This document shows, piece by piece, positions 1-8,638 of a DNA stretch of 64,000 nt. The stretch comes from ZC4RG30 sp963812195 (GTDB lineage: Bacteria; Pseudomonadota; Gammaproteobacteria; Steroidobacterales; Steroidobacteraceae). A model generated the notes under the pieces. The model did no database searches. It was given only the letters and a program-made list of their open reading frames with translations, and had not been told where the DNA came from. How positions within the stretch are numbered: position 1 is the stretch's first letter; every line of letters starts with the position of its first letter. Where the stretch lies: NCBI GenBank assembly GCA_963812195.1, contig CAWEUI010000011.1, positions 1 to 64,000 on the forward strand. The letters are read 5' to 3'. A program made the position numbers and the translations under genes.

Positions 1-1084
1 GGCAGGACTCCACCACCTCTTTGGTAATCTCAAGTACCCGCTGGCCGCCTTGTTCCCGAACCAGTTCCGAGGCCAGGGGATCGTACTCGAGCGTCTTTAT
101 GATGGTCCCGAAAACCTCACGCAAGGCCCGCGCTCCCAGACGATACTTTTTGGCTGCCATCTCTGCGATGAGCGCTGTCGCCTCATCGGTGATCGTGAGC
201 GTGATGCCGGCGTGCCGGAAATAATCCACCGCGATGGGCCAGATGGCGCCTTTAATGTCCTTGAATATTTTGACCAGACTGACCGCAGTCAAATCACCCA
301 GCATGATCACGCTGTCAAAGCGGGACAGGAATTGCGGCGTCATGCCATACTCGAAGATATCCTCCTGCTGGACGTGGCGACCGAGTTCGAAGAAGAAAAC
401 CCGGTCCAGGCTGCCATCGGCCCTCGGTATCAGCCGGTAGAACTTGTCCGGGCCCAGTTTCTTCGTCATGCGGCGAAAAACCTGGTCATACAATTCCTCG
501 AAGGCGCCACCGGCGACGAACAGGATGTGTGCGGTATTGATCGGCGTCATCGCCGTATGCCACTTGCCGGCCTCGAAGTACGGCATTTCCACCTGGACAT
601 TTTCATTCTCCATGAGCGTCAGCAGGCTGTCCTGGGCGACGATTCCCTTCACGTTGGGCTGCCCCCCGACCACCGCGCGGATCTTGTCCACTTCATCCAC
701 ACAGACAATTCCATGCGAGACGTAGTCCCGCATGGTTTTGAAGTCTGCCTTCTCGCCCAGAATATTGGCCGCCCGGCGCGCGAGCCGCTCCATCACGATA
801 TTGCTCTGGGTTCCGCGGCTCGCCAGGTCCGCCACCAGATTGGCGTTGATGCGGATGATGGTGGAAAATTTCTCGTACCCCTTGGCCTGCGAAAAAAACT
901 GTTCCGCCGCCCGCATGATGGTGGTCTTGCCGGTACCTGAATTTCCGATAAGCATTACATTGCCCACCGAATGCTCGATGAGGTGCTTGTAAATGGCGAC
1001 GGCCATGTTCCTGAGCGCCTGGTCCTGTCCGATAACGTCACGGGACAGAACGGCGTATATTTCCTTGGGTGTCATTTGTGGCAT
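1..1084 (-). CDS. ClpX-like AAA+ unfoldase, partial (3' end outside window)
   Basis: Reading the minus strand from the ATG at 1084 gives an open frame of about 360 residues that runs off the left edge. A Walker A motif GNSGTGKTT lies near residue 48 and a Walker B stretch IVCVDEVDKI follows, with the usual ClpX-family spacing; the C-terminal part (KKYRLGARALREV) resembles the small ATPase subdomain. Unlike canonical ClpX there is no N-terminal four-cysteine zinc domain: the protein opens MPQMTPKEIYAVLSRDVIGQ and enters the ATPase core at once. A second ATG three codons on (1075) is possible; no strong ribosome site is visible. GC is lower than in the core block to the right. It probably remodels proteins; whether it partners ClpP cannot be told, as the IGF-loop region was not identified. 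Confidence 0.8.
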   Translation of the reverse strand, partial: MPQMTPKEIYAVLSRDVIGQDQALRNMAVAIYKHLIEHSVGNVMLIGNSGTGKTTIMRAAEQFFSQAKGYEKFSTIIRINANLVADLASRGTQSNIVMERLARRAANILGEKADFKTMRDYVSHGIVCVDEVDKIRAVVGGQPNVKGIVAQDSLLTLMENENVQVEMPYFEAGKWHTAMTPINTAHILFVAGGAFEELYDQVFRRMTKKLGPDKFYRLIPRADGSLDRVFFFELGRHVQQEDIFEYGMTPQFLSRFDSVIMLGDLTAVSLVKIFKDIKGAIWPIAVDYFRHAGITLTITDEATALIAEMAAKKYRLGARALREVFGTIIKTLEYDPLASELVREQGGQRVLEITKEVVESC

Positions 1085-1253
1085 GGTGGCTGCGACGGGG
1101 ATATCCGGGTTAAAAGCAGAATCATACTCGAAAGGAACTTACATGGGGGATTCCATCCTGTATGCAGGGTGCAGGGTTGAACACATGTCACTGTGGCAGG
1201 TCTGTCCCCTGCTATTCGGGGTACGCGGAACATCGCACGGAGCACAGGCTCAT

Positions 1254-2457
1254 TCACAAAAGAAGCAGGCCCTTGATACTCCCGAGGATCTGCTTGAACG
1301 GCGCCTGCGTGGCGGCCACGGCGATGAACGGCAGCAGCGCGACAAGCACCAGCGGCACAATGCTCTGCCGGGTCACCGGGACCGGGCGCATCGCCTCGAT
1401 GATCTGGTAGCTCGCCGAAAGGTCTGCCAGGGACGACATATCGGGAGAGCCGAGCGGATCTGCGACAGCCTCGCCCGATGTGCCTTCGCCCCTGATCCAT
1501 TTCGCCTCGAATGCCAGATGGTGCCGGCTCACGAGTGCACCGTAGCGGCTCAGACCCTGTTTTTTCAGCTTGAGGAGGACGGGCGTGAAGGCAAGCAGCG
1601 GCAGGACGAAGGCGACAATCAGGAAGATGATCAGACCGAGCAGTGCGAATTTGAAACTCATGATGCTCGCACCCGCATAGACGACCTGCTTCAGCACGGT
1701 CGCGGCGATGACGAGGCTCACCGAAAACACGAAAAGCAGATAGGTCTGCGGGTACTCACCGATGAAGGCCAGGCCGCCGCAGCGGTCCGGGTGGGTGGCC
1801 ACGAGCCGCAGATCGCAACGCGCGATGTCGCGCAACAGCAGTCCCCAGGTCACGAAGCGCCAGAGCCAGCGGCCCAGCAGAAACCAGAACAGCGGCAACG
1901 CCACGAGCAGGAGCCACCAGCCCGCCAGGGTCAACTGCAGGTCGCCGTCAGCCACCTGCCCGAACCAGGTACCGCCCTCGATACGGGCAGCACCGCGCAG
2001 GATCCAGGCGTAGGCGATGAGATACGCACCGGCCAGAATAATCGCTTCCGCGAGCCACGAGCCGGTGCGCCGGGCCATGTTTTGTCGTGCCTGTGTAAAG
2101 CACGCGCGGGAAGCCTCCGGCGCGATCCCGTAGGCCGCGAACTGGCTGACCAGCCAGGCCATGCGCCGGTCGGAAGCCTGCTCCATCAGCACGAAGGCAC
2201 CGACCGCAATGGCAAATGCATACGCGCTGAAGTCGAACAGGATCGCACGCTCGTGGTGTCGTTCAGCGCGTAACCTTGCAGCGCTGCCAGCAGTACAGCG
2301 GGAAACCAGGCGATGCAACAAAGAGCAGCGCTCGACGGGCAGCGGCAAGATCGGTCTCCGAGAGCAGGCCAAGCCATCGCTGCAGCCGGTAGAAAGGGCC
2401 ATACCGGTTGAAGGAAAAGACCGGCGAGGAGCCGGGCGTGCTTTCTCGTCTAGCCAT
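1254..2457 (-). CDS. Polytopic membrane protein of unknown function, frameshifted
   Basis: The start at 2457 (MARRESTPGSSPVFSFNRYG) has an AAAGGA ribosome site 9 bases upstream. The frame changes twice, near 2320 and near 2255, and then runs open to the stop at 1254, giving roughly 400 residues. At least five hydrophobic segments are visible: FPAVLLAALQGYAL, FAIAVGAFVLM, AEAIILAGAYLIAYAWIL, LFVFSVSLVIAATVL, LLGLIIFLIVAFVLPLLAF, and a C-terminal VPLVLVALLPFIAVAA. The RYGPFYRLQRWLGLLSE opening looks like a family of uncharacterised proteobacterial inner-membrane proteins. No catalytic motif is seen. It lies in the same direction as the ClpX-like gene with a gap of 169 bases. The frame changes are most simply sequence errors. 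Confidence 0.6.
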
Positions 2458-2808
2458 AGCCGCATTCCTTTCACGCGGCCGCCCTAAAAGGAGCAATGTT
2501 TTCCATGGCGTCGGGATCCCGGCATCGCTATGCCCGGTCTGGCGCGAGCGGATAAAATGCAAACACCATTCATGCGCGTATTGCACGACGATAATCTCAT
2601 GTCAGTTGCTCCCACTTTGAGGAGTGAAAGGTAGTCAGCTGTTCCGGCGACTCGCCCGCAACTATTTACAGGCGTGTGTGCCCGGTTTTCAGGGGCGTGA
2701 TTCTATATCTTATGCACGCGCGATGAACATATAACATTAGTTTTTCGTCAAGATAGGCCATAATACGCAGAAAGAATATGCACTTTTCGCAAACTCGGGG
2801 AGGAGACG
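2458..2808. other. Divergent intergenic region with AT-rich tract
   Basis: About 350 bases between the divergent membrane-protein gene and the AraC-type regulator. The section 2690-2780 is markedly AT-rich for this window (for example TTCTATATCTTATG and CATAATACG) and is the likely promoter zone for the regulator. No repeat, RNA gene or convincing small coding frame was recognised. Confidence 0.4.
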
Positions 2809-3828
2809 ATGGGGCAGCTGGCACCCTTCACGGACAGCGGCATCGAGCACGCAAGGCGGGGGGATTTCTGCGCAGACGAACCGTGTTTTTACGAAGCGCA
2901 TTCATTGCCATGGGAGATCATGGCCACCCCGCTTTGACCGCCGTCCGTTCGGACACTGGAAACAGTTTCTGGTCACACCGTCCGTCATCGTTTACCAGGA
3001 AGGCTTTACTTCGGCCTTGCGCATGCGCGGTTTTTCGCCCGCGGGCAAGCTCGGTTTGTGTCTGCCGCTACGCCTCGGCCCCAGAACCACTTTTTGGAAC
3101 GTATCGCCGCGCAGCGACGGGGTGCCCGCCACCATGCCGGGCGGCGTGGAGGCGGTATTCGACAGCGGACAGGTCCATCTGATGCTGCTGCTCGACCTCG
3201 ATCTGCTGCACCGAACACTGCCGCCGGACCTGGCGTCACGACTCGTTGATGCGGGCAAAGACCGGTTTGTTCCCATGGCGCGCACCGCCGTCATTTCCCT
3301 GACGTCCTGGCTGTGCGAGGTGCTGGACGAGACCGCTCGGCATCCGGAGGCGCTGGGATATCCCGCCGCCGTGCGTGCTTTCGAGGACGAGTTACTCGAC
3401 CGGCTGGCACGTACCGTACAGCTTGAAGAACCGTCGAGCCACGGCCAAATATCTCACTGCGCCGGCAGGGTATCGACCGGGCACTCGAGTTCCTGCGTGC
3501 ATCAGACGACACCTCGACGATATCGGTGCCGGACCTGTGCGCGGCAGCCGGCGTAAGCCAGCGCACTCTGGAATACGCGTTCCGCGAAACCTTTGGCATC
3601 ACCCCGTTGAGTTTTCTCAGGCAGCGGCGCTTCCACATGGCGCGTCATGAACTGCTGGTTACACGTCCCGGAGAAACCACGGTCGGAGATATTGCCTATC
3701 GCACAGGATTTCTTGAGCCGGGTCGCTTTGCCATGAGTTACCGCCAATTATTCGGTGAATCACCCTCGCAAACACTGCGGCGCGAGAGCTCGCATGGGCC
3801 AGCTGCGAAGCATCCGTTGATGTGGTAG
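2809..3828 (+). CDS. AraC/XylS-family transcriptional regulator, frameshifted
   Basis: The ATG at 2809 follows GGGGAGGAGACG, a strong ribosome site. The product is about 340 residues once two frame changes (near 2920 and near 3440) are bridged. The N-terminal two thirds (for example FGHWKQFLVTPSVIVYQEGF) would be the effector or dimerisation part. The last 110 residues are a typical double helix-turn-helix AraC domain: VPDLCAAAGVSQRTLEYAFR, the GITPLSFLRQRR linker helix, VGDIAYRTGFLEPGRFAMSY and a final GESPSQTLR. Its target is unknown; the divergent membrane protein is the nearest candidate. It ends 124 bases before the stop of a truncated topA. Confidence 0.75.
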
Positions 3829-3915
3829 TGACCTGACAGAAATCCCGAATCCGGAATTCGCTGCGCCTCATCGAGTCTGGCGTGAAATTTGTACAGGCTG
3901 TATGCATCCGGCCAC

Positions 3916-3942
3916 ATTGACCAGAACTCACTGAGGGTCAAT
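3916..3942. repeat. Inverted repeat at the AraC/topA junction
   Basis: ATTGACC and GGTCAAT form a perfect 7-base inverted repeat with a 13-base loop, 11 bases from the stop of the truncated topA. It could be a weak hairpin for either converging gene or a remnant of a recombination site. There is no T-tract. Confidence 0.35.
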
Positions 3943-3952
3943 ATTCATAACG

Positions 3953-4108
3953 TCAGGATCTGTCATGCTCCGGATCCACGGCGCCTTCCTTGGGCACCAG
4001 ATCCCGGACGTGCCCGTAGGAGGCCAGCACCTCGAAGCTCTTGCCGAGGTACTTCTTGATGGTCTTCGCCTTGGCGGGCGATTCTACGATTACGAGGTTT
4101 TCAGCCAT
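3953..4108 (-). pseudogene. topA: DNA topoisomerase I, N-terminal fragment only
   Basis: The 51-residue frame starts MAENLVIVESPAKAKTIKKY and continues through ASYGHVRDLVPKEGAVDPEHD, the Toprim opening of bacterial topoisomerase I with its catalytic glutamate in VESPAKAK. Homology then stops: two unrelated residues (RS) and a TGA follow, and no other frame in 3830-3960 resumes the family sequence. Full-length enzymes exceed 750 residues and have the catalytic tyrosine much further on, so this fragment is inactive. Upstream on the same strand are smg and dprA, the normal partners of topA in gammaproteobacteria, so the locus is native and the cut is on the topA side. An intact copy would be expected elsewhere unless the junction is an assembly join. 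Confidence 0.8.
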
Positions 4109-4157
4109 TGACGCAGTGTGTTGCTCGCGCAGCCCCCGATGAGGAGCCGGGCAGGGC

Positions 4158-4652
4158 TCAATGTGTGGAGCCCGAATCCGCGTCGAAGACCAGTGTCTCC
4201 ATGCGCGCGCAGGCCAGTTCCTGGCCGGGCTGGCTGGAGAGCACCATCAGCACGATCCACCGCAGCTGGTCGAGTGTGAGGTCTTCCACGTCGAGCGCCA
4301 GCAGCCGGTCGATGACCAGCTCGCGCTGCGTGGCATTGAGGATGCCGACCTGCTCGAGCGAAAGCAGCAGGCCGCGGCATTCCACCGACAGGCGCGCCAT
4401 TTCGGCGGTGCTGTACAGGCGCAGCGCCGTCGTGCGCGGTGCTTCGGTTACCCCGGTTCCCGGCACCTGCGCGCGGCTGCGCTCGCCGGCCAGATCGGCC
4501 AGCCAGTCCAGGGCGCGTTCCACGTTGTCTTCGCCGAAACCGGCGCTGGCCAGGTCCTGTGCCAGGACCGAGCGTTCCGGTACCTCGGGCGCCTCGTCGA
4601 TCATGTAGCGGTCGAAGACGTAGAGGAGGATGTCGAGGACGGTGCCGTTCAT
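4158..4652 (-). CDS. smg: Smg family protein (DUF494)
   Basis: The 164-residue protein starts MNGTVLDILLYVFDRYM and matches Smg/DUF494 over its length, including the conserved C-terminal LDQLRWIVLMVLSSQPGQE. It sits between dprA and topA as in many gammaproteobacteria, 3 bases after dprA, so it is probably in the same operon. Its biochemical role is not established. Size and context are normal. Confidence 0.93.
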   Translation of the reverse strand: MNGTVLDILLYVFDRYMIDEAPEVPERSVLAQDLASAGFGEDNVERALDWLADLAGERSRAQVPGTGVTEAPRTTALRLYSTAEMARLSVECRGLLLSLEQVGILNATQRELVIDRLLALDVEDLTLDQLRWIVLMVLSSQPGQELACARMETLVFDADSGSTH

Positions 4653-4655
4653 TCT

Positions 4656-5585
4656 TTATGCGATGCGGTTGTACAGTGCTCCGGGCCGGGCTTCGACGCG
4701 GCCCTCCAGCTCCAGAATCAACAACATGGATGCGACGGAACCGGCGCCAAGGCCTGTTCTTTCCACCAGATCGTCGACAGTGGAGGGCTCGAAGCCGAGC
4801 GCATCTAACAGCATTTCGTAATCCTTGTCCAACCGCACGGGCGTGGCGGGAGCCGCAATTGGCAACCCAACCTGTTGATCAGTCTGGGGATTTTCTTCGA
4901 TCTGGACGGCGATCTCCGGAAGTATGTCAGTGGCGCCGCGCACCAGCACGGCACCCTGGCGGATCAGCGCCAGACAACCTGCCGCCAGCGGGTTCAGCGG
5001 CGATCCGGGAACCGCCAGCACTTCGCGTCCCTGTGCGAGCGCATGGCGCGCGGTGATCAGCGAGCCACTGTCGGCGGCCGCCTCGACCACCACCACGCCG
5101 CGGGCGAGACCCGAGATGATGCGGTTGCGCTGCGGGAAATGCGCGGCGCGCGGCGGCGTGCCGGGCGGGAACTCCGTGATCAACAGGCCGCGCTCGATGA
5201 TGCGTTCATACAGTGCGCGATGCCGCGCCGGATAGCACACATCCGGCCCCGTGCCGCACACGGCGATGGTCGTGCCGCCGCTTGCCAGTGCGGACTCATG
5301 CGCGGCGGCGTCGATGCCGAGCGCCAGCCCGCTGGTGATTACCAGCCCGGCCGCGGCCAGCTCACGCGCGATCCGCGCCGCCAGTGATCGCCCGGCCGCG
5401 GTCGGACGGCGGCTGCCGACGATGGCCACCTGCGCCTGGCGCAACAACGCCACGTCGCCCAGCGCGAACAGCAGTGGCGGCGCGTCGTCGAGGGCGGCGA
5501 GCTGGCGCGGATAGCCGGCCTCGCCGCGGCGCAGCAGCCGCCCGCCGGAGCTGGCGAGCCAGCGATCGATGGCCGGGTCGTGCAT
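4656..5585 (-). CDS. dprA: DNA-protecting protein DprA, short form
   Basis: DprA/Smf loads RecA onto incoming single-stranded DNA during transformation. The 309 residues contain the Rossmann-like DNA-processing core: VAIVGSRRPTAAGR, GLALGIDAAAH, CGTGPDVCYP, FPQRNRIISGL and GSLITARHAL, then a C-terminal winged-helix region (LLDALGFEPSTVDDLVERTGL) typical of DprA domain 3. The usual N-terminal helical (SAM/HhH-like) domain of about 60 residues is missing: the protein starts just before RLLRRGEAGYPRQL, and a hairpin terminator lies only about 25 bases upstream. Either the N-terminus has been lost or the true start is hidden by an error. The gene precedes smg on the same strand. Confidence 0.9.
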   Translation of the reverse strand: MHDPAIDRWLASSGGRLLRRGEAGYPRQLAALDDAPPLLFALGDVALLRQAQVAIVGSRRPTAAGRSLAARIARELAAAGLVITSGLALGIDAAAHESALASGGTTIAVCGTGPDVCYPARHRALYERIIERGLLITEFPPGTPPRAAHFPQRNRIISGLARGVVVVEAAADSGSLITARHALAQGREVLAVPGSPLNPLAAGCLALIRQGAVLVRGATDILPEIAVQIEENPQTDQQVGLPIAAPATPVRLDKDYEMLLDALGFEPSTVDDLVERTGLGAGSVASMLLILELEGRVEARPGALYNRIA

Positions 5586-5605
5586 GAGCGGGGCAGCCTA
5601 AAAGC

Positions 5606-5632
5606 AAAGGGCCCGCGCGAGGCGGGCCCTTA
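5606..5632. terminator. Rho-independent terminator between lysM gene and dprA
   Basis: AGGGCCCGC pairs with GCGGGCCCT around a 5-base loop, a 9-bp perfect GC stem, with A-rich sequence on the left (a U-tract for minus-strand transcripts). It lies 31 bases after the LysM gene stop and would isolate that gene from dprA. Confidence 0.75.
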
Positions 5633-5662
5633 ACTGGCGTATTTGCCGAGGAATGTCCGCGA

Positions 5663-6889
5663 TCAGGGCGTGCGTACCACGTCGGCAACCTGTACCGGCA
5701 CCGTGGTCTCCACCACCAACCCGTAGCTCATGTCGCCATAGGTCTTGAACACCAGCAAGGTGCCGGCACGCTCGCTCGGCAGCGTGATGGAGCCGTGCGC
5801 ACGAGGTGCGGCCGAAGGTCTTGCACGAGCCATCGGGGACCACTTCGCCCTTCTGGTCGATGGCCAGCACATGGCCCACTTCCAGGCCCTGATTGCTGCC
5901 GCGATTGATCGCGACCACGTCGTACTGGCCGATCTGCGAGACGCCATCGACCACCGCCATGATCTGGCCCGTGAAATTGGCCGGCGGCGCATGCGGCACG
6001 ATGTCGCTGCTGGGCACCTGCACGTCCTCGGAGAACAGCAGATCGCCCGCGACGGCTTCCCGGCTGCTCTCCACCAGCAGTCCCCTGGACACCGGGCCGT
6101 TCACCTGGTCGAAGCGCACCGAGGCGGCGTAGGTGCCCATGTAGCCCATCACGCGACCCGTTTCCGGATCCTTGAGCTGATCGCCGACGCGCACGATGGC
6201 GTAGCGGCCGGGGCCATGCGCCTGCATGTCCTTCACGTACACCGAGTCGCTGAGGCTGGCCACCAGATGGTGATCACGAACGCGGCTATCTTCGGCGCGT
6301 TCTCCACGTCTTCTTTGGACAGCATGCTGGGCCGGCCGAGGAAGGAGGCGATGGCGCGATACGGAATGGCGGCAATCGGCCCGTCCAGCGCACTGGAGCG
6401 GACCAGCGGCGAGACGCGCACGGCATTGCCCGGGACGAGTTCGATCTGCGGCCTGCCGCCGGTGCCATAGACCAGCTTGAGCGTATCGCCGGGATAAATA
6501 AGGTGCGGATTGGCGATGTCCGGATTGACGTGCCAGATCTCCGGCCACAGCCACGGGTCGCGCAGGAACCTGGCCGAGATATCCCACAGCGTGTCGCCGC
6601 GCTGCACGACATAGCTCTTGGGCGCGTTGGCATTGAGCACGGGCGCGGGCTGTTCGGCGGGCGCCGTGGCCTTGCTGGCCGGCTCCCGTGCTTCACGGGC
6701 CAGCGCCGCGTCCACGGCGTTTTCCTGTTCCGGGGCGGTGGAGCTGCCGGACACCTGGACGGGCGGGGCCGCGGCAGGTGCGCTGGGCTCGGGCATCGTC
6801 TGACAGCCAGCGGCCAGTAGCGCTGCAAAGCTCGCCGCCACCGCCAAGGTGGTGCGTGGCTTATGCGTAACTGCTTGATTCGAGACCAT
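5663..6889 (-). CDS. LysM-domain lipoprotein, frameshifted
   Basis: The ATG at 6889 follows CAGGAGC. The signal peptide ends in a lipobox LLAAGC, with Cys29 as the lipid-attached residue. A proline/alanine-rich linker precedes one LysM domain (KSYVVQRGDTLWDISARFL ... IYPGDTLKL) that should bind peptidoglycan. The remaining half has no assigned fold but includes LIASLSDSVYVKD-type sequence and repeated glycine turns, as in proteobacterial LysM proteins encoded beside dprA and def. Two frame changes (near 6285 and near 5815) are needed to read about 408 residues. It is divergent from def with a gap of about 205 bases. Confidence 0.8.
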
Positions 6890-7094
6890 TTTTGCTCCTG
6901 TCATCGCATTATGTCGCACGCGGACGCGCGCAACCAGCCTCATTTCATATGCTGTTATAAACTCTTTGCCCGAAGTCACGCCAAGTGCACGCGTTCACTT
7001 TGAGGACTGCATCACGGGCACCCTGGAAAATCCAAGCGGTGGCCGGATATTAAGGGCGACATTAGCAGCATTTTCGAGTCCCGGAGATACGGCC

Positions 7095-7637
7095 ATGGCA
7101 AGACTGACCATTCTCGAGTACCCGGATCCGCGCCTGCGGACCCGTGCCGCTCCGGTGACGCGTTTCGATGCCGCCCTGAAGCAGCAGATCGCCGACATGT
7201 TCGAAACCATGTACGCGGCGCCCGGCATCGGGCTGGCGGCCACGCAGGTGGACTGGCACCACCAGCTCATCGTCATCGATGTCACCGAGGACCAGAGCGA
7301 TCCGCAGGTGTTCATCAATCCCGAGATCCTGTCGCGGGAGGGCAAGGCGAGCGGACAGGAAGGGTGCCTGTCGGTGCCGGGCATCTACGATGACGTGGCG
7401 CGTGCCGAGCGCGTGAAGGTGCGCTATCTGGACGCCGCGGGCGCCACGCAGGAGCGCGATCTGGACGGACTGCTGGCGGTGTGCGTGCAGCACGAGATGG
7501 ATCATCTCTCGGGCAAGCTGTTCGTCGATTACCTCTCCGAACTCAAGCGCCAGCGCATCCGCAAGAAGCTCGACAAGGAACGTCGCGAGCGCGGCGGGCA
7601 GGCGCCCACTTCCGCGGAGCGCCAGGTCCGGCTCTGA
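7095..7637 (+). CDS. def: Peptide deformylase
   Basis: It removes the formyl group from nascent protein N-termini, using a metal ion. All three signature motifs are intact: GIGLAATQ, EGCLSVP (metal-ligand Cys) and QHEMDHLSG (HExxH metal ligands and catalytic Glu). The 180-residue length is normal. The ATG at 7095 was chosen because the family starts at MARLTILEYPDPRLR and a GGAG lies upstream; the frame is open further upstream but without homology. fmt follows after 53 bases, giving the classic def-fmt-rsmB order. Confidence 0.96.
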   Translation: MARLTILEYPDPRLRTRAAPVTRFDAALKQQIADMFETMYAAPGIGLAATQVDWHHQLIVIDVTEDQSDPQVFINPEILSREGKASGQEGCLSVPGIYDDVARAERVKVRYLDAAGATQERDLDGLLAVCVQHEMDHLSGKLFVDYLSELKRQRIRKKLDKERRERGGQAPTSAERQVRL

Positions 7638-7690
7638 CGAGGGTGTGTTGACAGCCCGGGAATCGAGCTCGCCGGCGATGGCCTGATCCC

Positions 7691-8638
7691 ATGACTCTGC
7701 GAGTTGCGTTTGCGGGTACGCCCGACTTCGCCGTGCCGGCGCTGCGCGCCCTGCACGCGGCGCACACCGTGGTGGGCGTGTGGACCCAGCCCGATCGCCC
7801 CGCCGGTCGCGGCCGTGCCCTGAGCGCCAGTCCGGTCAAGCTGGCGGCACGGGAACTGGGCCTGGCCGTGGCCCAGCCGGCGCGGCTGCGCGAGGCGCAT
7901 GAGGCGCAGGCACAGTTGGCGGCGACGCGCCCCGAAGTGATGGTGGTCGTGGCGTACGGGCTGCTGCTGCCACGCGAAGTGCTGAGCCTGCCGCGCCTGG
8001 GTTGCCTGAACATCCATGCCTCGTTGCTGCCGCGCTGGCGCGGGGCGGCGCCGATCCAGCGCGCCATCCTGGCCGGTGACGCCGAAACCGGCATCTCCAT
8101 CATGCAGATGGACGAGGGCCTGGACACCGGCGCGGTGCTGTCGCGGGCCACCATACCGATCGGTGCGGAGATGACGGCGGGACAACTGCATGACCAGCTG
8201 GCCGAACTGGGCGCGCGGCAGATCGTGCGGACGCTGGCGCTCGCGGCGGCCGGCGAACTCGTGGGCGAGCCACAGCCGGAAACGGGCGTGACCTACGCAC
8301 ACAAGTTGTCGCGCGCGGAAAGCCGCATCGACTGGCACAGCCCGGCAGTCGAAGTGGATCGCCGCATTCGTGCCTTCAACCCCTGGCCCGCCGCCGAGAC
8401 GCGTCTGGACGGCACACCGGTGAAGTTGTTGCGCAGCCGGACGACGTCTTGCGCGGCGCCGACCGGTGCCGTCCCGGGCACCTTGCTGGGTCTGGAAGGG
8501 CAGGCGCTGGCAGTGGCCTGTGGCGGCGGCGTGTTGCAGGTGCTTGAACTGCAGCGTGCGGGCCGCAAGGCGGTGAGTGCGCGCGACTTCTACAACTCGC
8601 TGCGGTTGCCGGCCGGCGCGCACGCGGTGTTCGCATGA
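7691..8638 (+). CDS. fmt: Methionyl-tRNA formyltransferase
   Basis: It transfers a formyl group from 10-formyl-THF to initiator Met-tRNA. The 315 residues show the N-terminal hydrolase domain (RVAFAGTPDFAVPAL, then the SLLPRWRGAAPIQRAI signature with the catalytic Asn in CLNIHAS and Asp in MDEGLDTG) and the C-terminal OB-like domain (IRAFNPWPAAET). The stop overlaps the start of rsmB by four bases (ATGA), indicating translational coupling. Length and motifs are normal. Confidence 0.96.
   Translation: MTLRVAFAGTPDFAVPALRALHAAHTVVGVWTQPDRPAGRGRALSASPVKLAARELGLAVAQPARLREAHEAQAQLAATRPEVMVVVAYGLLLPREVLSLPRLGCLNIHASLLPRWRGAAPIQRAILAGDAETGISIMQMDEGLDTGAVLSRATIPIGAEMTAGQLHDQLAELGARQIVRTLALAAAGELVGEPQPETGVTYAHKLSRAESRIDWHSPAVEVDRRIRAFNPWPAAETRLDGTPVKLLRSRTTSCAAPTGAVPGTLLGLEGQALAVACGGGVLQVLELQRAGRKAVSARDFYNSLRLPAGAHAVFA

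Noticed and set aside
50..940. Long plus-strand open frame (296 codons) over the left end
   Set aside because: It is antisense to the ClpX-like gene, whose minus-strand frame carries Walker A/B motifs; the plus-strand translation has no recognisable domain.
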